From: Thalassotalea sp. ND16A
GTDB lineage: Bacteria > Pseudomonadota > Gammaproteobacteria > Enterobacterales > Alteromonadaceae
Reading direction: 5' to 3'
DNA: 64,000 bases
NCBI RefSeq assembly: GCF_000764205.1
Contig: NZ_JQDZ01000007.1
Coordinates: forward strand, 26,147-90,146
The notes beneath the pieces were generated by a model, which was given only the letters and a program-made list of their open reading frames with translations, made no database searches and had not been told where the DNA came from. This document shows, in pieces, positions 28,498 through 38,559 of this stretch. Numbering within the stretch: position 1 is the stretch's first letter; every line of letters starts with the position of its first letter. The position numbers were made by a program, and so were the translations under genes.

Positions 28498-30147
28498 ATG
28501 TCGGCAAGAACGTCTCTGGCAAGTTGGAAATATTTACAAGCTCACGCCAAACAAATGAAGCAACAGCACATGAGAACGCTGTTTAGCGACAATGATAACC
28601 GTTTTAACGAATTTTCATTAAAACTGCCGGCATTTTTATTTGATTACTCAAAAAACCTGATCACCGCTGATACCATGCAAGGGTTATTTGGCTTAGCCCG
28701 CGATTGCGAACTGGAACAATGGCGCGAAAAAATGTTTGCCGGAGAACGAATCAACACCACCGAAGACAGAAGTGTACTTCATGTAGCGTTGCGAGATCGC
28801 ACCACTAAGGCGTTTACCCTCGATGGTGAAAACCTCAGCGACAAAGTGAATCAGGCACTCACTCAGATCAAATCATTTACCGACAAGGTACGCACCGGTC
28901 AATGGAAAGGATATTCGGGTAAACGCATCACCGATGTGGTCAATATTGGTGTCGGTGGTTCAAACCTTGGCCCGCAAATGGTTACCGAAGCGTTAAAACA
29001 CTATAGCGACCAAAGTGTCAGTGTTCATTATGTATCCAATGTCGATGGTACTCAAATTGCTGATGTCTTGCGCCCGCTCGATCCAGAAAAAACCTTATTT
29101 ATTATTTCCAGTAAAACCTTCACCACCACCGAAACCATGACCAATGCGCAGACCGCAATGAAGTGGTTAGTCACCTCTGCCTTTGATCAAAATGCGGTGG
29201 CAAAGCATTTTGTCGCCGTGTCGGCCAATAAAGAAAATGCCAGTGCATTTGGCATCGAGCAGCAAAACATTTTTGATATGTGGGATTGGGTCGGCGGTCG
29301 TTTTTCATTGTGGTCGGCCATTGGCTTACCGATAGCAATTGATTTGGGCTTTGATAAATTCATTGAGCTACTCGAAGGCGCACACGAAATGGATCAGCAT
29401 TTCAAAAATGCCCCGTTAGAACAGAATGCGCCAGTAATTATGGCGTTATTGAGTCTGTGGAACTGCACCTTTTTAGGCTCACAATCACAAGCGATACTGC
29501 CCTATGACCAGCCTTTGCATAAACTTACCGCCTATTTACAACAAGCCGAAATGGAAAGTAATGGCAAATCGGTGAACTGGCAAGGTGAAGACGTGGATTA
29601 TCCGACAGTGCCGTCTATTTGGGGTGAAATTGGCATTAATGGCCAACACGCGTTTTATCAGTATCTGCACCAAAGTAACAATGTGGTACCTGCCGACTTT
29701 ATTGGTTCGGTACAATCGGTTACGCCAGTGCAAGGCCATCACGACACCTTAATGGCCAATTTTTTTGCCCAAACCGAGGCGTTAATGGGCGGGGTTGATG
29801 AGCAGCAAGTACGAGAAGATTTAAAAGCGAAAGGTCGTACCGCGGAATATATTGATAAAGTCGCACCACATAAAGTGCACAAGGGCAACCGCCCCACCAA
29901 TACCATATTACTCGATCAAATATCGCCGAAGTCTTTGGGCAGTTTAATTGCTTTATATGAACATAAAATTTTCAGTCAGGGCATTTTGCTGCAGATTTGT
30001 TCGTTTGATCAGTGGGGGGTGGAATTAGGCAAAGGCCTGGCCAATAAAATTCAACAAGAGCTTAGTGGCGAAGAGTCCGCTCAAATTCATGACAGCTCAA
30101 CCACCGAGTTGATTAAATACTACAAGTCTATAAAAGCAAAAAAATAG
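28498..30147 (+). CDS. pgi: Glucose-6-phosphate isomerase
   Basis: Pgi interconverts glucose-6-phosphate and fructose-6-phosphate. The 549-residue product has full family length and motifs: VVNIGVGGSNLGPQMVTEAL, the SKTFTTTETMTNA phosphate-binding region, WDWVGGRFSLWSAIGLPIA, the EMESNGKSV region and the C-terminal SFDQWGVELGKGLA signature. It is monocistronic and divergent from mraZ, with AAGGA 9 nt before the ATG. Two inverted repeats follow it. Confidence 0.99.
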   Translation: MSARTSLASWKYLQAHAKQMKQQHMRTLFSDNDNRFNEFSLKLPAFLFDYSKNLITADTMQGLFGLARDCELEQWREKMFAGERINTTEDRSVLHVALRDRTTKAFTLDGENLSDKVNQALTQIKSFTDKVRTGQWKGYSGKRITDVVNIGVGGSNLGPQMVTEALKHYSDQSVSVHYVSNVDGTQIADVLRPLDPEKTLFIISSKTFTTTETMTNAQTAMKWLVTSAFDQNAVAKHFVAVSANKENASAFGIEQQNIFDMWDWVGGRFSLWSAIGLPIAIDLGFDKFIELLEGAHEMDQHFKNAPLEQNAPVIMALLSLWNCTFLGSQSQAILPYDQPLHKLTAYLQQAEMESNGKSVNWQGEDVDYPTVPSIWGEIGINGQHAFYQYLHQSNNVVPADFIGSVQSVTPVQGHHDTLMANFFAQTEALMGGVDEQQVREDLKAKGRTAEYIDKVAPHKVHKGNRPTNTILLDQISPKSLGSLIALYEHKIFSQGILLQICSFDQWGVELGKGLANKIQQELSGEESAQIHDSSTTELIKYYKSIKAKK

Positions 30148-30216
30148 TCAACCATAGCGACGGTTGATTTTTCACGGTTGACTTTTCGTGGCATATTTTG
30201 CACTCGAAAAGTCAAC
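30147..30216 (+). terminator. Terminator hairpins downstream of pgi
   Basis: TCAACC (30148-30153) pairs with GGTTGA (30162-30167) and is followed by a T-rich stretch, starting one base from the pgi stop. A second, perfect 12-bp inverted repeat follows (GTTGACTTTTCG at 30177-30188 against its complement at 30205-30216) but has no T run. The first is the likely terminator; the second shares the GTTGA core and may be an alternative fold. Confidence 0.7.
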
Positions 30217-30344
30217 AACTCCTAGCTCCAAATCTCGTCCCTCCCGACAAAATGCCCCATAAAATACACCGTTAAGCATAACGGCAGTCGGCTTAAAAAT
30301 TATCCGTTTGACTTTGATTTAATATCCCCTGCACTTTGAATGAT

Positions 30345-30408
30345 GACGGGTTTATACCCGTGTCATCTCAAGCTGCATATTTCATGCTCCTTGAGGTGGC
30401 ACGGGTAT
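30345..30408. repeat. Imperfect 19-bp inverted repeat, palindromic dispersed-type element
   Basis: The arms ATACCCGTGTCATCTCAAG (30354-30372) and its near complement (30390-30408) pair with only two G/T-type differences around a 17-nt loop. A second nested stem (GATGACGGG against CCCGTGTCATC) overlaps the left arm. It lies 60 nt upstream of the sensor kinase gene. The rest of the 322-nt gap (30217-30344) shows nothing I can name. Confidence 0.7.
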
Positions 30409-30469
30409 CTATCTTACTGCTATGATTAAATTAATTGAAAATTAGTTAAAGATTTCTAAAGTAAACATT

Positions 30470-33400
30470 ATGTATAACGAATATGTCATTGCCATCGTTG
30501 TTTTACTTGTTACCTTATTGGCTGTTGTGCTTAATAAAATTCGTACTCAGACGCAAAAAAGCCTAACCGACATCTTACAAAACTCAGAATCGAAACGACT
30601 TGCTGTGGGCGCCATCGGCTTATTTTTGATCATCATTTCGGTGATCATTTACTATGGCTTAACGCAGATAAAACAACAAATAAACGCCCAGGCGAGAGAA
30701 TCCTTAATTACCGTCGTAGAAGCGGCAGAATCGTCATTGAATACCTGGTATGAGGCGCGGGTGGCCTCTATCCATTTGTTGTCAGAAGATGATGAAAACA
30801 TTAAGCAAGCCGAGCAATTGGTACAACTGCCGAAGGAGCGGATAAAAGCCAACCCTTACCTGATCAGACTGCGTGATTATTTTAACGAATTGCCCGCTGA
30901 ATATCGCAATATTGGTTTTTTCATTATCTCCAAAGACAGATACAACTATGCGTCTTGGCGCGATACAAATTTGGGACAGATAAATATCATTCAACAGCAA
31001 CGGCCAAAGTTATTAGACCGGGTGTTTGCTGGTGAAACCGTGCTGATACCACCAATCAGAAGTGACGTCCCGCTGTATCAAGTACAAAAAGGCTTAGGTG
31101 CGCATAATACCACCATGTTTATTGCCGCCCCGATGAAAAACAGTAACGGCGAAATCTTTGCCGCCATCACCATACGTATCGACCCATTTAAGGAATTATT
31201 TAATATTGCCAAAGCCGGTCGTGTTGGCTTGAGCGGCGAGACTTACTTCACTGACGTAAATGGCTTATTAATCTCCAGCAGCCGTTTTGAAAAAGACCTT
31301 GCTGCTGTGGGTCTGTTAACTGGAGGTCAGTCGAGTATTTTAAATATCAGTCTGCGTGATCCTGGCTATTTATTAACTCCGAAAAAACCATATGTCGCAT
31401 CCAGTAGCGAATTGCCACTGATATTAAGTGCCGCACAATTGAGCCAAAATCAAGATGGTGCCAGTATGGATGGCTATCGCGATTATCGCGGCCAAAAGGT
31501 GCTTGGCGCCTGGCGCTGGAATGACAATGTTGGCTTTGGCATCATCACCGAAATCGATGTTCAAGAGGTACAGCAAGGCTATACCAAATTACGGTTTACC
31601 ATAGTGTCAGTGTTGATCAGTATCATCGTCTTAACCGCGTTATTGGCTAATATCGCGATGAGCATAGTGAGGCGGATGAATCGGCGCCTGGTAAAAGCCA
31701 ATACCGATTTAGAATCACGGGTAACGGAAAGAACCAAGGAATTATCAGACCGCGAAAGTAAACTGTGGGATCTTTACGAAAATTCTCCGGTGGCCAATGC
31801 CACCATATTGACCTCAGGCAAATTCAGTAAACATAATAGCGTTTTCGCCGAACTCACCGGCCATAGTCGCGCAGATTTTGAATCGCTGCACTGGCAAGAT
31901 TTACTGCCTGGTGATGAAACCGCAAAACCAGGCTTACAGCTGCTCCATTCAGCGCAGGAAGGGATCAGTCAAAAAGATATTAACATCACCATTTTGAATA
32001 CCAAAGGCGAGCCACTGCAAATCGCGGCATCGGCAATACCGGCAAGCAATGGTGATGAGATCCGTTTATCTTTAGTAGACATTAGCCAGCGCGAAGAAGC
32101 CCTGGCCAAACTGTCGGAAAACGAACAAAAATTTCGCTCAATTATCACCAATTTGCCCGGTACCATATTCCGTTATGAACTCTTTGATAACTGGCGTGAA
32201 CAAAGCCCGCTCATTTTCATCACCGAAAAAATAAAAACTATCACCGGCTATGATGTTGCTGATTTTTTAGGGAAAAAACCACGGCGAACCCTTAAATCCA
32301 TTGCCTATAAAGACGACTGGCCAGAAGTGAAAAAACGAGTGGACCTTGCCATCACTAGTGGTAAACCGATTGACATTAGATTTCGCTTAACCAACAAAAA
32401 TGGCGAATGCCGAGTCATCGTGTTAAAGGCGTTGGCGTTGGTTGATCAACAAAGTAAGCGAAAATATTTTGACGGCGTGCTGGTCGATATTACCGAACAG
32501 ATGCAATTAAAAGCGGATTTACGCGAAAGTGAAAATCGCTCGAAAACCATTTTGAAAAGTATCGGCGATGGCGTTGTGGTTATCGACAGCAAAGGCATAG
32601 TGCAAGAATTTAGCCCGGCGGCAGAACAAATGTTTGGCTATCGCGCAAGCGAAATGATTGGCCATAACATTAAATGTATCCAACCCGATGACATTGCCCA
32701 GCAACATGATACTTTTTTACAGAACTATAAAGACGAAAAATCATCGTCTGTGGTGGGTAATGTCAGCGAATTGGAAGGGCAACATAAAGATGGCCACATC
32801 ATTCCCATCGAATTATCGGTCAGGGAAAGCATTCTGGACGATCAAAAAATGTTTATTGGGGTAATGCGTGATATTACCGACCGCCACATACAAGAAAAAT
32901 TACTCAAAGAAAGTGAAGAACGATTAGATGCAGCAACCTACGGCGCGCGTATCGGCTTATGGGAATTCTTCCCCAAAAAAGACAATTCCAGAGTCAATAC
33001 CATGTGGGCAACCATGTTAGGTTACGCGCCAGGTGAAATCATGGAGAAAAATGAAAAATGGTCCTTTATTAAAGGCGGCTTAAAAACCTGGCGTGAACTT
33101 ATTCATCCCGATGATTGGCAGCAAACAGAACAATATATGCAAACTTACCTAAAAGGTAATGACCAGGAATATAGGCATGAATTGCGTATCCGTTGTAAAG
33201 ATGGCCAATATAAATGGATACTCGATATTGGCCGCACTACCGAAAACGATGAACAGGGGTTACCGTCTCGTATTTGCGGTGTGCATATTGATATCACCGA
33301 GCGTAAACAACTGGAGCTTAATTATGAAAAAGCCAAGTTTACCGCCGAAGATGCCAATCGGGCAAAGTCAGATTTTCTCGCCAATATGTCCCATGAAATT

Positions 33401-35617
33401 CGCACCCCAATGAATGCCATTATTGGCATGTCGCATCTGGCCTTAGAAACCGAACTGAATAAAAAGCAGCGTAATTATATCGATAAGGTGCATCGCAGTG
33501 CCGAATCTTTGCTCGGCATTATCAATGATATTTTAGATTTTTCTAAAATTGAAGCCGGCAAACTGGATATTGAAACTATCGAGTTTGATCTTGGTGATAT
33601 ATTGGAAAATTTAGTCAATTTTGTCAGCATAAAAGCGGAAGAAAAACAGCTGGAATTACTGTTTGATATCGAGCCAGATTTGCCAATGGCGCTAATTGGT
33701 GATCCATTACGTTTGACTCAGGTATTGATTAATTTGGCCAATAATGCGGTCAAATTCACCGACGATGGTGAAGTGGTATTGAATATATCTCAGCAGTTCA
33801 TCAGTGAAGATTACGTGGAATTGAAATTTGCCATTGAAGATACCGGTATCGGGATGACCGAAGAGCAGCAAGCTAAGCTGTTTCAGCCTTTCACTCAGGC
33901 CGACGCTTCGACCACACGCAAACATGGTGGCACCGGATTAGGGCTGGCAATTTCCAAAAAACTGGTGAATTTAATGGGGGGCGAAATACAACTGGAAAGT
34001 GCGCTGGGTCAAGGCAGTACCTTCTCATTCTCGGTCACCCTAAGCCGTCAAACGCATACTGAGATTAAAGCACTTACACCAACCCGAGAAGTAAAAAATG
34101 TCTTAGTGGTAGATGATAACAGTCATGCCCGGGAGATTTTTTCAAAAATGATCACCAGCCTGGGTTATCACGTAGAAGTTGCCGACAGTGCAGCCAAAGG
34201 CCTGGCATTATTAAGCGAAGCTGACAATCATCAGCCATTCCAGTTAATCCTGATGGATTGGCAAATGCCGACAATGGATGGTATAGAAGCCATAAAAGTG
34301 ATTGAAACCAAGCTTAATCTTAACACCAAACCTACTGTATTTATGGTTACCGCCTATGGTAAAGAAGAACTCAATCTGCAAATTGACAAACTGGATATCA
34401 GTGCAGTGTTAACCAAACCGGTGACCGCATCGACATTGAATGATGCCATTATGGATGCCATGGGAAATAATCGAATCAGCAATTTGGATAATTACTCGCG
34501 CAAGGAAAAATCTAAAGATGCCATTGACGAACTGCAGGGAGCACATATATTAGCGGTAGAAGACAATGAGGTAAACCAGGAATTGATTACCGGCTTATTA
34601 ACCAACAATGGCATCAGGTGCAGCATTGCCAACAATGGTAAAGAAGCCATTGAAATGATTGAAAATGGATCTTTTGATGGGGTATTAATGGATTGTCAAA
34701 TGCCAATTATGGATGGTTATACGGCGAGTAAAAAACTCAGAGAAAATCCTGAATTTGCGAAACTGCCGATCCTGGCGATGACTGCCAATGCCATGGCAGG
34801 CGACAGAGAAAAAGCTCTGGATGCCGGCATGAATGATCATATTCCCAAACCCATTAATGTTGCCGCGATGTTTCAAATAATGGCGAAATGGATAAAACCA
34901 TTAACTGGCAACAAAGAAAGTGCCAGCGAATCAGCCCCTGCCACCAGCAAGGGTGACAGTGAAAACAAACTAACACCATCAAACAATGATGCAGAAACAG
35001 CAAACAAACCGATAGCCGCAGCAGAGATTTTACTGCCCGGCGCAACTGAACAGATTAATATTGGCGAGGGTTTAGCCCGGACCATGGATGATAAACACCT
35101 GTATTTAAGGCTACTGGCAAAATTTAGTGAAGGCCAACTAAATTTTTACCAGTCATTTAATGAGGCGGTAAGCAGTAACGATACTGAGTTAAGTACGCGC
35201 TTGGCCCACAGCTTAAAGGGCTTGGCCGGAAACATAGGTGCTAATAATTTATTTGTGGCGGCACAAAAATTAGAAGCACAGGCGCAGAAGCAGCAAATCA
35301 ATAGCGACAGCTTAGCGGAAGTAGACCGACATTTAATGTCGGTTCTTAGCGACATAAATGAAATATTGGCGGTGAACACTGCTAGCCAGAATTTTCAGGA
35401 TAAGCAAGTTACTCTCGATAGCGGTGAAATCAAGCCGGTATTGGTTGAATTACTGAAAATGCTCGAAGATTATGATACCGAGACTAGTGATTATCTTGAG
35501 CAACAACGGGGGGCCCTTACAAGCATCGACAGTAATGGCTGGTTAAAACAAGTGCAGCTTGCCATTGATGGTTATGATTATGATAAAGCCAAAACCTTAG
35601 TAAAAGAAAAACTATAG
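30470..35617 (+). CDS. Hybrid sensor histidine kinase with Cache, four PAS, two REC and one HPt domain
   Basis: This 1715-residue inner-membrane phosphorelay kinase has membrane helices at about residues 5-23, 46-66 and 375-395, with an extracytoplasmic double-Cache sensor region (about 70-370, [19 protein letters not shown]) between the last two. Four PAS domains start at about 431, 553, 690 and 817. HisKA follows with His975 in [14 protein letters not shown] and HATPase_c at about 1080-1195. Two receiver domains have Asp near 1262 ([13 protein letters not shown]) and 1407 ([13 protein letters not shown]), and an HPt domain has His near 1580 ([12 protein letters not shown]). No separate response regulator gene is adjacent, so its output partner is elsewhere. 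The ligand is unknown. Confidence 0.93.
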   Translation: MYNEYVIAIVVLLVTLLAVVLNKIRTQTQKSLTDILQNSESKRLAVGAIGLFLIIISVIIYYGLTQIKQQINAQARESLITVVEAAESSLNTWYEARVASIHLLSEDDENIKQAEQLVQLPKERIKANPYLIRLRDYFNELPAEYRNIGFFIISKDRYNYASWRDTNLGQINIIQQQRPKLLDRVFAGETVLIPPIRSDVPLYQVQKGLGAHNTTMFIAAPMKNSNGEIFAAITIRIDPFKELFNIAKAGRVGLSGETYFTDVNGLLISSSRFEKDLAAVGLLTGGQSSILNISLRDPGYLLTPKKPYVASSSELPLILSAAQLSQNQDGASMDGYRDYRGQKVLGAWRWNDNVGFGIITEIDVQEVQQGYTKLRFTIVSVLISIIVLTALLANIAMSIVRRMNRRLVKANTDLESRVTERTKELSDRESKLWDLYENSPVANATILTSGKFSKHNSVFAELTGHSRADFESLHWQDLLPGDETAKPGLQLLHSAQEGISQKDINITILNTKGEPLQIAASAIPASNGDEIRLSLVDISQREEALAKLSENEQKFRSIITNLPGTIFRYELFDNWREQSPLIFITEKIKTITGYDVADFLGKKPRRTLKSIAYKDDWPEVKKRVDLAITSGKPIDIRFRLTNKNGECRVIVLKALALVDQQSKRKYFDGVLVDITEQMQLKADLRESENRSKTILKSIGDGVVVIDSKGIVQEFSPAAEQMFGYRASEMIGHNIKCIQPDDIAQQHDTFLQNYKDEKSSSVVGNVSELEGQHKDGHIIPIELSVRESILDDQKMFIGVMRDITDRHIQEKLLKESEERLDAATYGARIGLWEFFPKKDNSRVNTMWATMLGYAPGEIMEKNEKWSFIKGGLKTWRELIHPDDWQQTEQYMQTYLKGNDQEYRHELRIRCKDGQYKWILDIGRTTENDEQGLPSRICGVHIDITERKQLELNYEKAKFTAEDANRAKSDFLANMSHEIRTPMNAIIGMSHLALETELNKKQRNYIDKVHRSAESLLGIINDILDFSKIEAGKLDIETIEFDLGDILENLVNFVSIKAEEKQLELLFDIEPDLPMALIGDPLRLTQVLINLANNAVKFTDDGEVVLNISQQFISEDYVELKFAIEDTGIGMTEEQQAKLFQPFTQADASTTRKHGGTGLGLAISKKLVNLMGGEIQLESALGQGSTFSFSVTLSRQTHTEIKALTPTREVKNVLVVDDNSHAREIFSKMITSLGYHVEVADSAAKGLALLSEADNHQPFQLILMDWQMPTMDGIEAIKVIETKLNLNTKPTVFMVTAYGKEELNLQIDKLDISAVLTKPVTASTLNDAIMDAMGNNRISNLDNYSRKEKSKDAIDELQGAHILAVEDNEVNQELITGLLTNNGIRCSIANNGKEAIEMIENGSFDGVLMDCQMPIMDGYTASKKLRENPEFAKLPILAMTANAMAGDREKALDAGMNDHIPKPINVAAMFQIMAKWIKPLTGNKESASESAPATSKGDSENKLTPSNNDAETANKPIAAAEILLPGATEQINIGEGLARTMDDKHLYLRLLAKFSEGQLNFYQSFNEAVSSNDTELSTRLAHSLKGLAGNIGANNLFVAAQKLEAQAQKQQINSDSLAEVDRHLMSVLSDINEILAVNTASQNFQDKQVTLDSGEIKPVLVELLKMLEDYDTETSDYLEQQRGALTSIDSNGWLKQVQLAIDGYDYDKAKTLVKEKL

Positions 35618-35715
35618 GACCAAAGTTCTATAGCCATACATCGGTTAAAGATATAATTTAAATGTTCATTTTATTCGTGTTTTTTTGAGAGTTTACTCGT
35701 CAACAGTGGTCAGAC

Positions 35716-35737
35716 CTGTTAACGTTGTATTTAACAG
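35716..35737. promoter_or_regulatory. Inverted repeat upstream of the malic enzyme gene
   Basis: CTGTTAA (35716-35722) and TTAACAG (35731-35737) form a perfect 7-bp inverted repeat with an 8-nt spacer, 28 nt before the start codon. It could be an operator; no regulator is identified. Confidence 0.4.
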
Positions 35738-35764
35738 ATCATAACACTGGTTCTCGAGGTACGT

Positions 35765-37078
35765 ATGCGCATAGTAGAAATTTTATTAGTTGAAGCTCCA
35801 CATAAACCGGGCTACATGGCGAAAGTGTTGGGCGTAATTGGTGAATTTGGCGCCACCGTAGAAGGGGTAAATGCGGTACGCCGCTTAGATAAAGATACCA
35901 TTTGGGAAATCACCGTAGAATACGATGATGCCTTAAGTATTGAGCAGTTATTTGAACAAATAAATCTGTTACCAGACACCTTCATCACCGGCAAATCCGA
36001 TCGGGTGTTTAATCGCCATAAACAAGGCAAAATTAAAACGATTTCCACCATTACCATCGACTCCCTGGAAATCCTGCGGGACGTCTATACCCCGGGTGTT
36101 GCCAGAGTTTGTCAGGCGATAGAACAAACCCCGAGTAAAATTAAAGACTTTACCAATATTCAAAATACCGTGGCAATTGTCACCAATGGCACCGCGATTT
36201 TAGGCTTGGGAGATATTGGCCCAGAGGCTGGCTTGCCGGTGATGGAAGGTAAGGCCGCGATTTTAGCCGAAATTGTCGGTTTATCTGGCGTACCTATTTT
36301 ATTAAAAGAAAAAGATCCGTTAAAAATCATCGAAATTGTCGAAGCCATTGCGCCCTCCTTTGGCGCCATTTTATTAGAAGATATCAAGGCTCCGGAATGT
36401 TTTACCATTGAAGATGAATTAATTGAACGGGTCAACAAGCCGGTTTTTCATGATGATCAACATGGCACCGCCATGGTGGTGCTCGCCGCATTATTGTCGG
36501 CGACAAAGCAAAGCAAAGTCGATTTAAAAGACCGCGTATTTGGCCAGATTGGCCTTGGGGCGGCAGGCATGGGTATTTGTAATTTGCTGCTTGAATATGG
36601 CGTAGAAGATGTTGTTGGTTGTGATTTAAGTAATGAGGCGCAAAAGAAGCTGCGCAGCTTAGGCGGAAAACCGTTAAGCCTGGAAGAAGTGATGGCGACT
36701 GCCGACGTAGTCGTAGCCACGACCGGAGTAAAAGGCTTAATCAAACCAGAAATGGTCCGTGAAGGGCAAATTATCATGGCATTAACCAATCCAGATCCGG
36801 AAATAGAACCCAGTGTCGCTTTAGAACATGGCGCCCTATTTGCCACTTGCGGTAAGGTAGTAAACAATATGCTCGCCTTCCCGGGGTTATTCAAAGGTAC
36901 ATTAGATGCCGATGTGACAAAAATCACCCATCCAATGAAAATTGCCGTTTCTGAAACGTTGTCCTCTCTGGCAAGAGATGGAGCATTAGTACCGGCATCG
37001 TTAAATAAAGAAGCACATCAAAAAGTGGCAGAAGCCGTATATCAGGCAGCAATAAAACAAAAAAACGAATATTTATAG
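35765..37078 (+). CDS. NAD(P)-dependent malic enzyme with N-terminal ACT domain
   Basis: Malic enzyme oxidatively decarboxylates malate to pyruvate and CO2. The 437-residue product begins with an ACT-like domain (about residues 1-75, ILLVEAPHKPGYMAKVLGVIGEFGATVEG), a possible amino acid or allosteric sensor. The short bacterial malic enzyme core follows: ILRDVYTPGVARVC, VTNGTAILGLGDIGPEAGLPVMEGKA with the catalytic Lys, FHDDQHGTAMVV, and the NAD fold GQIGLGAAGMGICNLL. NAD versus NADP preference cannot be called safely. It is a single gene. Confidence 0.93.
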   Translation: MRIVEILLVEAPHKPGYMAKVLGVIGEFGATVEGVNAVRRLDKDTIWEITVEYDDALSIEQLFEQINLLPDTFITGKSDRVFNRHKQGKIKTISTITIDSLEILRDVYTPGVARVCQAIEQTPSKIKDFTNIQNTVAIVTNGTAILGLGDIGPEAGLPVMEGKAAILAEIVGLSGVPILLKEKDPLKIIEIVEAIAPSFGAILLEDIKAPECFTIEDELIERVNKPVFHDDQHGTAMVVLAALLSATKQSKVDLKDRVFGQIGLGAAGMGICNLLLEYGVEDVVGCDLSNEAQKKLRSLGGKPLSLEEVMATADVVVATTGVKGLIKPEMVREGQIIMALTNPDPEIEPSVALEHGALFATCGKVVNNMLAFPGLFKGTLDADVTKITHPMKIAVSETLSSLARDGALVPASLNKEAHQKVAEAVYQAAIKQKNEYL

Positions 37079-37169
37079 TCATTAATTTTGGACCTCGGCA
37101 CTGCCCAGTAAAAAACTACTGGGCGCAAATATTGCCCATCGAATATATAAACCATACCCATTTACTTTC

Positions 37170-37212
37170 TATCTTTCTAACTTACTTACTTGCTTGCTTA
37201 CTTGCTTACTTG
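37170..37212. repeat. CTTA/CTTG tetranucleotide tract spanning the cysteine synthase stop codon
   Basis: About ten consecutive CTTR units (CTTA or CTTG) run through 37177-37212 and cover the stop codon of the minus-strand gene. Slippage by one unit would change the reading frame of the last residues only. Confidence 0.8.
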
Positions 37213-38253
37213 CACCACATTAGCTAATGGCTCGGCTTGATAGCGGGCGAACATATCAGACAGTGACTCAATGTTGCTGGCAATTTTTTTTTCGGCTAAA
37301 AACTTTTCATTATAGAGTTTTGAGTACGAGCGTTCGGCCAAGTCACAACTGAAAGTCACTATCGTTTTGCCTTTGCCCATTTTTGCCGCCGCATATAAAG
37401 CACCAGCAACATTGAGGGCTGAACTGCTGCCCAGGGTGATGCCATCTAAATCACGAACATGTCGGGAAATGGCGACCAAATCCTGATCGGGCAAGGTGAT
37501 TGCCTTATCAATTTTTGCCTGGCGAAAATTAGCCACACTGCGCATAATGCCAATTCCCTCGGTAAATGAATTGCCATCACTGGCATAGCTGCCGGTTTTG
37601 AGATAGGCATAAATACCCGAACCAGAGGGGTCAACCAGCCAGGTTTGTAATTGCGGATTTTGTTCTGATAAATATCGTGAGTTTCCGGCAATTGTGCCTG
37701 CCGTACCAACCACGGAGACCAAAGCATCGATTTTACCTGCCGTTTGTTGCCAAATTTCAGGGCCGGTATTTTCATAATGAGCTTTGCTATTACTGGTATT
37801 TTCAAATTGATCGGCCCACCAATAATCGTCATGCTCTTCGCCTAAACGCTTGGCGGTATGATAGAAATGATCGGGGTTGGCAAAGGGGCAGGCATCCACC
37901 AATTTTAATTGCGCCCCGTAAAGGCTGATCATCTGCTCTTTTTCCCGAGCTTGTCCTTTTGGCATCACCACCAACATCTTAAAGCCCAAACAATTAGCAA
38001 CCAGTGCCAGACCTATGCCGGTATTGCCGGCAGTGCCTTCGACTATCGTCATTCCCGGTGTTAACTTGTTTGCTGCAATGGCATCCAACACCAGTTGCAA
38101 TGCCGCCCTGTCTTTAATCGAACCACCCGGGTTTTGCTGTTCACATTTTAATAATATCTCACAGCCGGTTAAATCAGAGAGACTGTTAACTCGTAATAAA
38201 TCGGTATTACCGATCAGTTCCGTGACATTGTTTAAGGTTGGAGCAATTATCAT
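37198..38253 (-). CDS. Cysteine synthase-like PLP enzyme (beta-family)
   Basis: This 351-residue fold-type II PLP enzyme should make cysteine from O-acetylserine and sulfide, or carry out a related beta-replacement. The PLP lysine is Lys47 in PGGSIKDRAALQL; the substrate-binding loop reads EGTAGNTGIGLAL instead of the usual TSGNTG; the phosphate-binding glycine loop is VVGTAGTIAG, with a Ser/Gly-rich GSSSALNVAGAL near the C-terminus. The variant loop and the length (about 30 residues longer than CysK) place it in a subgroup distinct from standard CysK/CysM, so I give no symbol. Monocistronic; convergent with the malic enzyme gene. Confidence 0.85.
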   Translation of the reverse strand: MIIAPTLNNVTELIGNTDLLRVNSLSDLTGCEILLKCEQQNPGGSIKDRAALQLVLDAIAANKLTPGMTIVEGTAGNTGIGLALVANCLGFKMLVVMPKGQAREKEQMISLYGAQLKLVDACPFANPDHFYHTAKRLGEEHDDYWWADQFENTSNSKAHYENTGPEIWQQTAGKIDALVSVVGTAGTIAGNSRYLSEQNPQLQTWLVDPSGSGIYAYLKTGSYASDGNSFTEGIGIMRSVANFRQAKIDKAITLPDQDLVAISRHVRDLDGITLGSSSALNVAGALYAAAKMGKGKTIVTFSCDLAERSYSKLYNEKFLAEKKIASNIESLSDMFARYQAEPLANVVQVSK

Positions 38254-38559
38254 CAGCCATTGCCAGAAAATACTATTGGATTATCTTAAATACTAGATAG
38301 AGATAGCCTTAAGTCAAGATGGAGATAATCCATTTAGACAAATTTACGGTGAATCAAAGTGTTAGCCAGAACATCGATTTTTTATTGATAAAAACTGAAG
38401 GAGAAGATAAAAAACCAATAATTTTGTACTAGTATTGATCTAATAGCGATATGAATTTTGATGTTCAAAGTTTGCGCTCCTGTCTTTGTTTTTTGTTGTT
38501 ATTGGCTTGTGCCTGTCGAGCATAAATTTCGCTGCATTTAATTAATGAGGGGACAAGTT
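38254..38559. other. Intergenic region with no recognised element
   Basis: The 306-nt gap between the divergent cysteine synthase gene and the DUF6351-like gene should hold both promoters. I see AT-rich sequence and a good ribosome binding site (GAGGGGACAAGTT before the ATG at 38560), but no convincing operator, hairpin or small gene. Confidence 0.5.
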
